From Archegozetes longisetosus (taxonomy: Eukaryota > Arthropoda > Arachnida > Sarcoptiformes > Trhypochthoniidae): 64,000 nucleotides of DNA. Below are positions 48,310 to 60,649 of the stretch, in pieces; the stretch's first letter is position 1; each line of letters begins with the position of its first letter. The position numbers and the translations under genes are program-made. The notes under the pieces were generated by a model. It saw only the letters and a list, made by a program, of their open reading frames with translations, made no database searches and was not told where the DNA came from. The stretch is taken from assembly GCA_018873245.2 (NCBI GenBank), contig JAEMBT020000004.1, forward strand, positions 62,001 through 126,000, given 5' to 3'.

Positions 48310-51300
48310 ATCAGATTAAAGAAAGTTTTTCATCTGATTCTTATTGTTTAATAATAAGACCTGAACAACGTTTTTGGCAAAAAAATGATTGGCATTTGAA
48401 AGTCAACATTTTTTCGTTCGACGGTAAGCATTTCTAAGGCATGAACCATCTCCGTAGTCATTACAACGGTTTGGAGCCCTCAAAACATAAATTAATGTAG
48501 TTTTACTATTAGTTCAAAGATTCTGTACTGAATGTTCAGATACCTTCAGTCAGTTTAATCAAGTATTAGTTCATTAAGAAATCCAAGTCTTATAAGAAAC
48601 ATAAATACTGATCAGATTATTTGAGTTAATTGTAAACCTAAAAAAATAAAATTCAATAATAAGCTTCAATTTTGATTATAACAAAAACACAGAAAATTCA
48701 ATAATAATCCTTGGGATTAAGTCTGAGATATTCAATACAAAACAAATTAGAGTTGTGCGAATCCGGTTACTCAGTTACTTAATAAAATAACCAGTTACTG
48801 GTTACACAGTTCTGCATACGGTTACATTTTCGATTACTCTTTAAAATTCCTCATTCTTTCTATTTTCCATTAATATCAGAACTAGTTAAGCAATCTTTAT
48901 GTACCGTTGGTTATTCAATTCCACGCGAACAATTATTTTCTAAAATGGGTCAGATAATAAGCGATCGAAGAACAAATTTCGGTGGAAATAAAGCTGAAAT
49001 GATTAGGTTTATTTGCAGTATCAAGCTGCAACTTTATCAAATTTAAAGAAATAATTTCTATACTATTCAAGAACATTCTGTCGAACGTTACTATTTCTGT
49101 ATCTGATTCTAATAGTTCTTAATATTATAAATAAGATTAATTCTAAAAAGTTCTGTTAAAGTTTATAATCTTTAAATAATACTCAATTATATCATTTAAT
49201 TAATTATTTTTGTAGCTTTAGTCTTAATAAATCAATTTCTGAAAAGTAACCGTAAAAGTAACCGAATAATCGAGTATTTTGAAGAAACAGTAACCGATTA
49301 ACCAATTAGTTCATAGTAACCGGGTTCGCACAGCTCTAAAACATTACTTAATGTATTTGATTACTTAATCAATATGAAAAGATAAAAATAAATGCAAATT
49401 TCTTGCACATCACTTCAATCATTTTATTCTTGGCTTCAAATCATATCGAAGATAAAACTTATCGATTCCTTTAATATTCCTGAGATTCAAATGATTCCTG
49501 AGAAAACAATTTTGAATAAGAGTTTATAATAAAACAGTTTATAAGAGAGGCTTTGCATAAATTTAGTATAAAATACTCTAAAAGTGTTTTCAAAATTAAG
49601 AATCTTAATAATTGATAGCGAAATATTTCTGAAGGCTGTCACTCGAATGTAGCATTTTTTGGAAAGAACAAATTGATTTTCATTTATGCTCAACGTATAG
49701 AGTGTGGTAAGTCTAGTTGTAAACAAACGTGTTCTAAAAATGAATGCAAAAGTTGTCTTCACTCTCACATAAGTCTTTAAAAACTTTAAACTTAGAAACA
49801 AATTGATTGTCAAAAACATAATTATTAAGATCAAATTTTGAATCAAAAGCAAAAAATAAATTATATAAAATGTATATTTTTGTATCAGGAAAGATGAGAT
49901 CAAACACTAGAAAAACCAGAGTTCAGAACTTCGAAGAAATCAGCTACAGCTATATCAATATGGACACTAAAGGGCAAATCATAAATATATATCTTATGTT
50001 GGAAAACGATAGAATTTCGATGTAAAAATGAGCCAACAAAGTCAAAAGGAAGTCTATCGAAAAAAGAATATAGAAGAGACCAGCATTTGCACCAATTCTT
50101 TAGGGAGATTCTGCTCAATTTTTTCTGTAAAAGTTGGAATTTCCTTCAAAAATCAGTACTTAGTGTAAGAAATTTATATATTCGAAAACGTTTCGAGTAT
50201 TATATTCAAATATAACGTCGAATAGAGATTCTTCAAACTCAAATATTCAGATGATTCTGGAACTGTATCTAGAATCTGAACGAGAAAACAGATATTTACT
50301 CTGTTCAGTGCGAAACTGGGCAGTCGGCAAAACCTGATCATAACTCTTATTAAATTTTAAATACATATTCTAAAAATTAGCTTCATTCTTAAAACACTTT
50401 AATGTAGATTTTTTCATTACTAGATATTTTACGTTACTAAAGGTAGAAAAATTTTGATTTTCTGTAATATTTTCGTTTGCTCATTGAATGTCGAGCCTTG
50501 TTCGCCAAAATCTTATGATTTAGGATTTTAAAGACTTTGATTTTGAAACAAAATTATTTAGAAGAAAAAATTTGGATATTGTGAGAGATGGACTAAAACA
50601 CCAGTATAGGTGAATCCTAGTAAAGTAGTCACTTAGTCTGTCTCCTATCAAAAGATATAATTAGATTTTGCAGATGCTTTTTTCCTCAAAAGCATGGCGA
50701 AGAGTTGAGCTTTTGGTTTTGGCAAACTTATGATAATTCCTGAGAAAAACACGTAGGTAGTTCGAAATTATATATAGAAAGCTATTTTACCTAGAGTATT
50801 TTTCGTAATCAAGTTTCAATTCATTTAAATCTTATATAAATTTATTAGATCAAAAAGGTTAAAATTATAACATAAATATTGGTCTTATGATTTAAAGATT
50901 TGTATGAATGTTATTCGTATAAAAAATTCTATTTTAGAAATGATAAACTATTACAATACTTTTTCTAATCAAGACTCGTATGGATTCTAACCCAAATGTT
51001 TATGTTTGAGACAAGATACATTAAAGTGAAGTTCATCACATGATTAGACATAAATTAGAGAAAACAGACACATCTGATTAGGAAAATATGTTAAATTTCC
51101 AATTGATTTAATTAGAGAAATACGGATGTGAGCCAACAGCATTTTAAATGGAGATTAAGTAAAACAGATCACTCACTGAGCTATTTGTTAGTCTTTATTA
51201 TAAAAACCTGTATATGTTTTCAACCGTATTTTAATGATTCATTTTAATGCATTTATTAAAACTAATTAGAAAAATAGATGAAAATTAGTTGGATTTATTG

Positions 51301-51550
51301 AAAAACAGATTTAGTCTTTAGTTGACACATGTGTTAATTTGAGGTCAACTAAAAAACTGTCTCCAATTCATTTATTGATTTGGAGGTCATTACGTAGAAA
51401 TTAGAATAACAACTATTGGAACAGTTGCGGGCACGTTATGTAACAAACAATTAGAAGAGTGATAAACAGCAGAGATAACAAACGAGCTTATGATTAATAG
51501 GAAATCTCAATAACTCATAATCTTATCTCCTAGTAACTGAACTCTCTTTC
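48310..51550. other. Intergenic stretch upstream of the chitinase
   Basis: At 48757-49340 an imperfect inverted pair (CGAATCCGGTTACTCAGTTAC and the complement of GTAACCGGGTTCGCAC) suggests an old 580-base element whose ends carry repeated GGTTAC words. Two abutting minus-strand frames (49900-50118 and 49487-49903) are AT-rich and hydrophobic with no family recognised. The remainder shows nothing I can support. Confidence 0.4.
48757..49340. mobile_element. Old element with GGTTAC-word inverted ends
   Basis: The left end reads AGAGTTGTGCGAATCCGGTT and the right end on the complement AGAGCTGTGCGAACCCGGTT. Both are followed by repeated (A)GTTAC/GGTTAC words. The interior contains a short stretch reading, on the plus strand, around AIFTMYRWLFNSTRTIIF-like sequence that may be a decayed hAT dimerisation region, but this is very uncertain. 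The paired ends themselves are clear. Confidence 0.6.
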
Positions 51551-51555
51551 CAGCT

Positions 51556-51591
51556 TATATAAAGGGCTACAATTTATTTTCTAGTCATATT
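51556..51591 (+). promoter_or_regulatory. TATA box and initiator of the chitinase gene
   Basis: TATATAAA lies at 51556-51563, preceded by CAGCT and followed by GGGC. An arthropod-type initiator, TCATA, lies at 51585-51589; its A at 51587 is 31 bases from the first T of the box. This predicts a 35-base 5' UTR before the ATG at 51622. Confidence 0.7.
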
Positions 51592-51621
51592 TTCCATTGA
51601 GTGCCGCATTAGTTGTTGAAA

Positions 51622-54601
51622 ATGAAACCGGCTCTTCTCACTTTAACGTTGTTTGCTTTAGTAGCATTTATCCACTCAGCATCAAGAGGTTAGTTAATCT
51701 AAACTAGACATTCATTTAATTTTGAATCCCTTTGTGATAAAGTGTTTTTCTATGTCCAATATATTGAAGAAACGTGGACTATTTTATCCTATCTGTTTAG
51801 TAACTAGAGTAAAATCCGTTAATAAGTTCACTACATGACATTAGTGGCCGTTACAGGAGTCGAGACTCGAGACTCTCAAGAGTACAAATTTTGACTTAAA
51901 GTATCTATTAAATATAGAGTTTAATAAAGTTTGTTAATAGCCACGCTCTACTTTCATACTGATGATTATAAAAAGAACTAATAATATAAGCAAGTAGTGC
52001 AATATGCTGAAGATAGAAATTTTTGTCTTTTATTTTTATTTTTATTTTATTTTTTGCATTAAGCCAAACTTAGTATTAGAAAATGTGTTTCGTTTATTTT
52101 TACCTTTAAATATTCGTAAATATTGAGAGACAACAGTATTCAGTATTATTAAACAGTAATCTCTACAGTTGTACGTCATTTTATATGCAATATCTAACGA
52201 AGAATACTCAAATATTATATTCCTAGTACCAACTTATTCAAATTTCGAGAGCCGAGACTCGAGAGTTACGACTCTCAGGAATAACGACCATTACATGATA
52301 TAACTCCATATTTAGATTAATGACATCCAACCTTTTCTGTTTAAACTTTTTTGATTCTTCAAAGAATTTTGAAAAAAGTCAAATTTTCTCAGTTCTTTTT
52401 TATTGAATTATCTGAAGTTAGCTTTAGACAACATTTTTTCCTTTTTTGCTTAAATCTACTAAAATATACTTTATGTTTTGGCCAAATTTCTGCGAAACTG
52501 TTCAGTAATTAAATAACCTAAGAATTTTTACTTAAAATTTAGATCGGAATAACCAGAAGTACAAAGTAGTTTGTTACTGGGGTTCGTGGTCTTACTATAG
52601 ACCTGGAGATGGAAAGGTTTATTTGAAACTTTGAACCTTTTTTTAATGATTTTTAATAAACGACATCTTAAAGACTTGACTCGATTAGTTCACAGCTGAA
52701 GACGCGAATCCTAATATCTGCACTCACCTCATATATGGTTTCACTAAACTGAATGCTGACAACACTATCGGTGTTTTCGATCCTGATTTAGATACGGGTG
52801 ATACTGATTGGCATAGCGGCGAACAATGGGGTCATGGTATTTTGCACTCTGTTTTTGGTCTGAATTTTTAAAAAATAATATTTATTTGAATTTTTGAGGA
52901 ATGTATCGAAGATGGCAAAATTTAAGAAATTACAATAAGCATTTGACTACAATTATCGCGATCGGTGGTTGGAATGAAGGTTCGGACAAATACTCGAATA
53001 TGGCCAGCAGTGCCGCCTCAAGAAAAACATTTGTCGACTCTGTGGTTAAATTTCTGCAAAAATACGATTTCGACGGCCTTGATGTTGACTGGTATTCAAT
53101 ATAAGTTTTATTAAGTTCGATACAAAACGCAAAATAGTTTATTATTCAACCAGTTTGTCATTGTAAAATATTGTTATTGTCATTATTATTATTATTTAAT
53201 AGGAGTATCCGGCAATGAAAGCAGTGGGAGACGCAGACAGAAAGCCGGGCAATGATGCGGATAAACAGAATTACATTGAGCTATTACGCGATCTTCACAC
53301 TGCATTCCAGCCTTATGGATTTATTCTGACGGCTGCCGTATCTGCAGGAAAGCCTACTATTGATAGAGCGTACAACGTGCCAGAAATGAGCAAATATTTG
53401 GATATAATCAATGTAATGACATACGATTTTCACGGGGCCTGGGAAAACAAAACAGGTAGATTAAGCTAGACAATTTGCTTTTGATTAAATTCAACTATTC
53501 TGAATTATAAAATTGACAAAAATCAATAATCTTGAACAATTAGCACACAATGCACCTCTTCACGCAAAACCAAATGATAATGAGCTGGACAAAGAATTCA
53601 CTATTGAGTACGCAATTAATTATTGGATCAAATTAGGAGCAAACCCTAAGAAAATGGTATAAGATGATAGTAATATTACAACTAAACAAATGTATAAATG
53701 ACTCAACCTTTTTTCAATAAAGGTAATGGGAATGCCTTTATATGGACGAACATTCACTTTAGCTGGAAGCGATTCTGGTATTCATGCGAACGCTGTCGGT
53801 TCTGGTGGCACTGCCGGACCTTACACAAGACTCCCGGGAACTTTAGGATATAATGAAGTATTATTTGAAAAATTAATCACTAGTAGAATAATGTTTTTGT
53901 TATTATCGATTAATTGTCGGAATTCCATTTTTAAAAAATGTTTACTTTTCTGAAAAGATATGCCAACTATTGAAATCTAATGATTGGAAGATTACTAGAG
54001 ACCCAGATCAAAAAATTCCATATGCGGTCAAAGGAAATCAATGGATAGGTTATGATGACGTAGAAAGTATTAAAGAAAAAGCATCATTTCTTAAGAGCAA
54101 GGGATTGGGTGGAGGAATGGTTTGGTCTATAGATACCGATGACTTCAAAGGGCTCTGTGGTCATGGAAAATTTCCATTAATAAAAGCAATTAGTGGAGAA
54201 TTGAACGGAAGTTAGTCTCACTCAATAATGAGATTCAGAAAACTTGAGCCAACTTTTCAATAACAATTATTGTTTTTAATTCAGTCACAGGACCTGATCC
54301 GGTAATAGTTGAACCCCATGTAACAGGAACTCCAGACCCGAACGCGCAAACTACTAAAGGGACCACTAAGGGGCACAAGGGAACAACTAAACACCCAGTA
54401 AATACAGGCGAAACAACAAAGACACCTGATAACACTGGAGAGTTCACATGTAAGTCGACCGGTTGGTTCAAAGATACCAAAGATCCGTCGATATTTCATG
54501 AATGCGTTGATATGGGGAATGGAAATATTAAAAATTTTGAATACCATTGTGGGGCCGGAACAGTTTATGATGAAGTCAATCATGTCTGCAAAATGCCCTA
54601 G
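51622..54601 (+). CDS. Cht: Secreted GH18 chitinase with C-terminal chitin-binding domain (nine exons; one-base frame problem at intron 4)
   Basis: GH18 endochitinases hydrolyse beta-1,4-GlcNAc bonds of chitin; arthropods use them in cuticle turnover or digestion. Exons: 51622-51688, 52543-52616, 52689-52836, 52899-53091, 53203-53455, 53544-53656, 53723-53857, 53958-54210, 54285-54601. They contain a signal peptide (MKPALLTLTLFALVAFIHSA), KVVCYWGSW, ICTHLIYGF, TIIAIGGWNEGS, the catalytic FDGLDVDW|EYP, INVMTYDFHGAWENKT, MGMPLYGRTF and GGGMVWSIDTDDF. A Thr/Lys/Pro-rich linker (about residues 414-465) and a peritrophin-type ChtBD2 follow (FTCKSTGWFKD...FHEC...YHCGAGTVYD...CK, four Cys rather than the usual six). 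Every intron is GT-AG and in phase except intron 4. Its only fitting donor (53092) leaves two bases and its acceptor (53202) starts in phase 0, so literal splicing gives a stop within six codons. Adding one base gives 517 residues. The layout resembles mite chitinases (Der f 15 type). The family is certain; functionality is not. Confidence 0.9.
51838..52306. mobile_element. Inverted-repeat element in chitinase intron 1
   Basis: The left side reads GTGGCCGTTACAGGAGTCGA, then GACTCGAGACTCTC. The right side, on the complement, reads ATGGTCGTTATTCCTGAGAG, then CGTAACTCTCGAGTCTCGGC. The shared frame TGGxCGTTAxxxx followed by runs of GACTCGAGA indicates terminal inverted repeats of about 45 imperfect bases around 370 bases of AT-rich sequence. 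Confidence 0.6.
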
Positions 54602-57600
54602 ACTAGTTCAGAATTAAACAAAATTATATTTAAATAATAGTCATATGTATTTAAACTCTTCCAAATATTCAGATTAATTAAAATATCACTAAATTACAAC
54701 GCGCATTATTTCCGAATTTTAAATTCTTTAATTGATGTCTGGATAATAGAATCAGAATTAGAAATAATCTTTCATTGGTTACTTTAATATGGAGTTCGCA
54801 AGGCTTGTGCATCAAATATTTTTGCACTCTTATAAAGAAAAAATCAAGTTTGAAGAAAGGCAGACCAAAAATAAATTGCTAATAGGAAATTTTTGAGTAA
54901 ACATTGCGATTGGTATGACACTATCTACTTTCAGTTCAATAAATTTTGTGGCAGAATATTATAAGCTTGATCAGCGGTTCTCAAAGGAACAAAATATGAA
55001 CCGATTAATCTAGCAATAATCTTCAATCGGAATTGATGCAAAATTGAGGAAAATACAGTGGTTTCTGTGTGAATAATTTGCATAACTAGATCGAAATCAG
55101 ACGCAATTCTTTAATTTTTCAATAAAAATTTAGCGAATAGCGAAATTTGTTCGTGTAATCCATTTTCAAACAACACAATCGATTTTTGATTTTAAATTAT
55201 GAATTTAGTGACTACATTTGTGTATTTATATAAGTTTGAATGAGAAAAGCGAAAATACAAAGAACGCAAAAATAGTAGATCTAAATGGTTGATTTGTATT
55301 TGTTTATCTGTATCCCCAATGGCACTGATAGCAATTAATACTAATTTCCGTATTGTGACAATAAGTAAATGTAAGCCGATATCAGTTGGCATCACAAAAC
55401 TCTACGGAAACTCCAATAATAATCAGAGAATTTTGTCTATATTTTTCGGGATTTTGTTCTTTAAATCAATTAAGAATATTTTCTTGAAAAAATCGCAAAA
55501 ACTATTTTGTTCTAATCGATGTTAAGACAGCACTTGAATAAACACAATATATTTGAAGTAGACCTGAATTGATTGCTTCAAACGAGAATTGCCGTGGAAA
55601 AAATCATACAAAAATGTCAAATTCTATCATCAAATGAATCGGTAGGTAATTTTGATGCAATAAGGAGGTGCGCAAAAATAAGGGTACTGAATTTTATCTT
55701 TGATCAATTTTTTATTACTCATACTACTCAAATCAAAATTAGTACATCAAAAGTATAAACATTATCTAACACTTATATTTAATTAACTACAGATATCAGG
55801 TCCTTATACGCTGTTTTTCGTATTGTAGTTCTTGTCTAAGAAAATAGCGTTTGCCAGTAACTTTTACTAAATTTCTTTAGTTATTTTTTTTATCTTTTTG
55901 ATGAGAACTACTGTTGTCTTTAATATTCATCAATTACTTGCATAAAATTTGCTTTTCAAGTTTGCCCAAAAATGTTCAATTCTTAGAAATTGGGACACAT
56001 TCGGTTGATTGATAATAAGCGCTTTCCCTTTATGTTTGTTTTCGATATAGAAACTGCTAATCAATAATTTTTAAGCTTTTTGATTTAATGTATTCATTAT
56101 TAAAATGGAGTACCACATAATAACGAAAAACATATGAATATACTGCTAGAGAAATAAGCTATATTCTTTGATCAACAAAGTCACTTTAGAGCAAAAGTTT
56201 TATTAAACATGAAATTAAGCGCCATTATTTTGACGCACCATCTTACTACTTACTAAAATATTGAGGTATATTTAGATTTATATAAGTATGTCACAATAGA
56301 CAAACACTATTTCAGGTTTGCTCTCAGATCCATAGACAATCCGAAAAATCTTACTTCCTCAACAACAATAATAATAATGAAATCCTCGCGAGAAATGTTT
56401 TATTATAAAGAGACTGAGATAGAGGCAAATAAAGAAAATACAGTTAACTTTATTTCTATGACTACCAGAAATGTTGAATCAGAGCGTAGAACTAGTATCA
56501 AAGGATTGCGTAAATATGCAGCATAAGCTCAGATTCAGACAATCTATTTGAAAGAGTAAATAAATTGAGATTTATTACAACATTTCAAGATAGAGTATAA
56601 TTACAAGAGATTACCAATTTTCGAATTTAAATTTTTAAGTTTTTTGCAATTTTAAAAATTTTTCAATTAGACTGGGTTTCAAATATTGATTTTCGACTAT
56701 TTTTCATAGTTAAATACTTAATATTGAGCAAACTTCTGTGCCTCAATTTATAGATAGAACAACTTAAAGCAAAGAAAACATTAAACCCAACTTAAACTTA
56801 TACGCACAGAATTTAAGGGTTTGAAAAAATAGTATATTAACAGTTTTTAAATGATTCAAGATAATAAAAGTGTTGAGTCAATTATTGAGCCTTATTTCAT
56901 GCTATCATTTATTTATACTTTTTTAAACAGCATTTTAAAAGAAAACAATTGATACTTTACAATTTATTAGCAATCATTTGCCTCAAAAATTAAAACAGTA
57001 ATTAAATGTCTCAAAGTCTTCAGATATGATATGTTGTTGAAAATTTCTTATGATAACTACAAACCATTAAGTCTGACAACTCGGCTCATATATCAATTAT
57101 TAGATTTTTATTTAGATATAAATTAGGACGGCTAAGCGTCCAAATTTGAGCTTTGGGCTAAATAGACACTTCTATCACAAATGTTCTATCTCATTAGGAA
57201 TTAAGCGTATATTAATTTTAAGCTAACGTACTTTAGTCTATTGAAATTGCCTGTCTAAGTTCTTATTCAGAGTCTCACAACTATGTTGAAGACAATTTAT
57301 ATTATTCAATGCGGCAAAATCACGGAAGAAATATGATTATTCTCACAGTTGAAATTTTGTAACTTTATATTCATTGAGCACTGTAAATAAATTTTAAAGC
57401 TTTAAGAAAAGTCTCAAAGGGGGACCCTATGTTTTTTTGTCCAGATTTGGGCTCTACAAGACTTGATCGCTCTAGTATAAATAGATCTCAGATCAGAAAT
57501 AAAACCTTATTCATTGGAATAAGCGTAGAATCAGAACTTATACAAAAAGTTCCAGACTCATCACATTATGTTAAGATTTGTTGAAATTCTCAAAAGTGTG

Positions 57601-58280
57601 CAATCCATTAATTAATTGATTGAAAATTTGAATTTCTTAAATAAAAACGAATGTCTTTTGTCAAGCGTTAGCTTTTATGGTGAACAAAATTTTTCAATTG
57701 TTTTCTCTTTAGAAATGAAGTTTATATTGAATATATTAATTTGAATTGCATTTTTATCAGAATTTATTCTTCAATGTAATCGTTCACCCAGAAGTTTATT
57801 TTGCATCCTTTGTTCCAAAACTCGACTCTTGCTCTCATAAGGCATTTGACTCAAAGGATTTCAAAGAGAAATTGACAATAAAGAAAAGAAGGGGAGAAAG
57901 AAAGAAAGTAATGGCACAGACTTTATTCTCATCTGTTTTTCTTTTCAATATAGTATTGTAAAGCGAGAAAAAGAGATTAGAATTGAGTGAAAGTTATTAT
58001 TAATCGTATTAACTTGAGATTAAATAAAAACATTTCGTATGATGGCAGTCAACTATATTGTCGAAAAAATCTATAAAGCATTAGCAAATACTGGAATCTA
58101 TTGTAAGCATTATCTCTAAATTTCAGATTTAATCAGAAGTATTGAAAAGAATTGCCTTCACATAATATTGTAGAGCCGTTGCAAAAATGAATGATCCGAC
58201 TTCTGGGGATTCTGTGCCCATTAACATTCAATCAATTTGAATTTCTTTCTTCTTTTTGTTGATAAAACTAAGAGTTGTTA
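54602..58280. other. Intergenic stretch, no supported gene
   Basis: It starts with the chitinase 3' UTR; ATTAAA near 54677 is the nearest candidate poly(A) signal. The frames at 55192-55758 and 57746-57961 are short and unrecognised. Nothing structural was found. Confidence 0.5.
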
Positions 58281-58295
58281 AAACTTTTTCATAGG

Positions 58296-58413
58296 AAGCT
58301 GCGATCCTCCTCTATCGGGTTTGCATATGAGTTACGTTAATCCATACATAGGTGAAAAATTAAAGTTCTTCAACTCTGACAACTGGACTCGAAAGAGAAG
58401 TAAAACTGATTAA
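58296..58413 (+). other. Possible isolated terminal exon
   Basis: After a pyrimidine-rich acceptor (TTTTTCATAG) the plus strand is open and reads SCDPPLSGLHMSYVNPYIGE, then KLKFFNSDNWTRKRSKTD and a stop. The composition is coding-like compared with its surroundings, but I recognise no domain and found no partner exon. It may be a chance frame. Confidence 0.2.
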
Positions 58414-59300
58414 ACACATTTATTTCTTATTTGGTCAAAATATCTGAGCTTCAGAATTATAGCGCAGCTAACTTTAGAATTAAGAATCTCCAGTTAGGCA
58501 TAACTTTCTAATTATGACTCAAAATAGCTCGATATTAGTATCAAATGAAATGTTGCCAAGTGCTTACATGGGTACAGTTAAGTATTCATATTCAAGTTGT
58601 ACGATCATTTCGAAGATTTTTAATTAAGAAGTTATTTTAACTATGATTGAATAGAATAGATAAAGATAATATATAATAGATAAGTCATTTTGAATTTGGA
58701 AATTCTTTTTAAACTATTTAAACGTCTATTCGAGAAATAACTGCTTATTTCGGTTTAGGAGCCAGTGAGAGAAAAAGTTGATCAAACTATACTTAACCGC
58801 CAGGGCCAGAGTAGGATTTGGTAGGGTTCCAACTAAGGTATCATTGTATTCAGCTCATCGACTTCTATAAGGGGAAGATGTCCAAAATAAGCCACGCCCA
58901 CTTTTTCTCAGCCACGCCAACGAGGTCTAAAACTGTTTTTCGTGAAATTTTCCCAGTTTAAACTGAATTTCGTATTCTCATGAAAGATATTCAGATCATT
59001 TGCTGCCACTAAGCATAAAACATAGGGCTTAAGTTAATAAATTTGAATTTTTAAGGTAAATAAAAGTACCATATTGATAGTCTCTTAGCTATTGTTAGAT
59101 AAACATGGCATCTTCCTGTCGCCGACGTAAAATCTCTGATAGCCCTGGCCCTATTCCGAGATCGATTGAAAGAAATTTAATCGTAAACAGTTGAATCAAT
59201 TTACAGTAACAGAAGATGAAGCAAAAAACTTAGCACTTCACTTAAATCTTTTAAACTGAGTCAGGTCCATGTCCAGGAAAAGGTCTTGATTAGAGATGCT

Positions 59301-59482
59301 AGAAACGGAAACTTTCTATTTTTTTCGATGTCATAAAATCATCGGGAATAAATATCAGAACGCATAATGAGTCCATAGTCATCGAAATACTTACTTTCGA
59401 CAATTATGGACTCATTGGGCACCCTGATATCTATTCCCGATAATTTTACGACATCGAAAAAAATAGAAAGTTTCCGTTTCTA
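59301..59482. mobile_element. 179-bp TA-flanked MITE inside the Merlin transposase
   Basis: The ends GAAACGGAAACTTTCTATTT and its exact complement are flanked by TA on both sides (59300-59301 and 59481-59482). The inner halves also pair (GAATAAATATCAG against CTGATATCTATTC and TAATGAGTCCATA against its complement), so it is nearly a full hairpin. It splits the 5' part of the Merlin coding region and so arrived after it. Confidence 0.85.
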
Positions 59483-59555
59483 GAGCCTTTAGTCATGATG
59501 CTTGCGCTACTATAATTATTTTAAATAGAGCCCAAACAGACTTTCGCTATCCCGA

Positions 59556-60147
59556 TTGTGACAAAAAATTAGTGTTAAATCAGGTACCTTTTGAGAGGGA
59601 TCACATCTTACACTTTCACACGGGATGCAGCTCATTTATTACTTTCAGGCAAAGATGACCCAAAGTGAGGTCATGCATGAAGTTGATATTGGAAGCTATT
59701 CAACGATAGTTGATTGGTATTCTAATCTTCGTGAGATACCTGGAATGGTTTTAGCTAATCTACCCAGTCAACAAATCGGTGTACCAGGACAAATAGTTGA
59801 AATAGACGAGTCACACATTAGAGCAAGGAAGTATTACATTGAAAGGATATTGGTAAGTGAATTTGTTTGGGTTTTTAGGGGCATATGCAGGAATACAAAT
59901 GAGTACTTCCTTGTTTCTGTTTACTGTAGAGACGCCAATACCCTTCTTCCACTTATTCAAAAGCATATGGCCCCTGATTCTATTATTTTTAGTGTTATGT
60001 AGAGGTCCTATAATGGCATTTCCGATCTCCCAGAGAAATATGTCCATGGTTGTGTTAACCATTCTAAAAATTTCATAAACCCTAACTTTGATTTTCTTCA
60101 TACTCAAACTATTGAAAGAATGTTGGAAACTCTCAAGCTCATATTGC
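59556..60147 (+). pseudogene. Merlin/ISXO2-like transposase, catalytic region, broken
   Basis: The best frame begins with a zinc-ribbon remnant (YPDCDKKLVLNQ, about 59550). After a frame change it reads FQAKMTQSEVMHEVDIGSYS, then QIGVPGQIVEIDESHIRARK (first catalytic Asp in EIDES) and VWVFRGICRNTNEYFLVSVY, and IQKHMAPDSIIFSVM with a stop at 60000. In this family the second catalytic Asp follows I-x-S; here the position reads SV, so it is missing. In another frame the remainder continues YNGISDLPEKYVHGCVNHSK and HTQTIERMLETLK (third acidic residue in TIE). Stops follow. IS1595/ISXO2 proteins have this same order. Confidence 0.82.
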
Positions 60148-60649
60148 CATAAAATCTGACAGAACACCAAAAGGGAGCCTATTTTACGAAATATATTTAT
60201 AACAAAGTTTGACTGGCAAAATAAATCTCTGCAAGAAAGGTTCTATCGGTTTACAACACATGGCCAAGGTTTATCCAGGTCTCTTTTGTCTAATTTGAAC
60301 ACTTTAATTTCACTAAAGATACTTCGCCGTGTAGGAGGAACTGCATGTCAATTAACGTATGTGAACCTCGGATAGGCAAGTGTTTTGCCCAAAAACGGTC
60401 CTTTAAAGGACTCATTCTTCTCATAAACTAGTGCTTTGCCGTAGCAAAAGGGCTAAGTACCCTTAGATGGAAACTAAATTCAGTTCAAACTAAGAAATTT
60501 TCACGAAAAACGAGGTTTTAGATCCCAGGGGCGTGGCTTATTTTTAACCCCCTCCCTCTCATAGAAATCGATGAGCTGAATACAATGATACCTTAGTCGG
60601 GTCTCTACGACCTTCCGTTTAGGCCCTGGCGGTGAAGTGCAGTTTGGCC

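Larger units (their letters stand above)
58783..60646 (+). mobile_element. Merlin-type DNA transposon (decayed), about 170-bp inverted ends
   Basis: The left end (CAAACTATACTTAACCGCCA, then GGGCC) is matched on the complement of the right end (CAAACTGCACTTCACCGCCA, then GGGCC). Inverted similarity continues for about 170 bases, including GGTATCATTGTATTCAGCTC and the complement of CACGAAAAACGAGG. Between the ends lies a transposase of the Merlin/IS1016/ISXO2 type in decayed form. No target duplication was identified with confidence. Confidence 0.85.

Noticed and set aside
49487-50118. Two abutting minus-strand frames (72 and 138 codons, overlapping by 4 bases) that look like one hydrophobic protein
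   Set aside because: Composition is what AT-rich DNA gives by chance (F, I, L, K, S); no domain, no splice context, and the frame change is unexplained.
54235-54583. Minus-strand frames of 81 and 100 codons
   Set aside because: Shadows of the chitinase last exon, whose linker and chitin-binding domain on the plus strand are clear.
59811-60170. 119-codon minus-strand frame
   Set aside because: Antisense shadow of the Merlin transposase.
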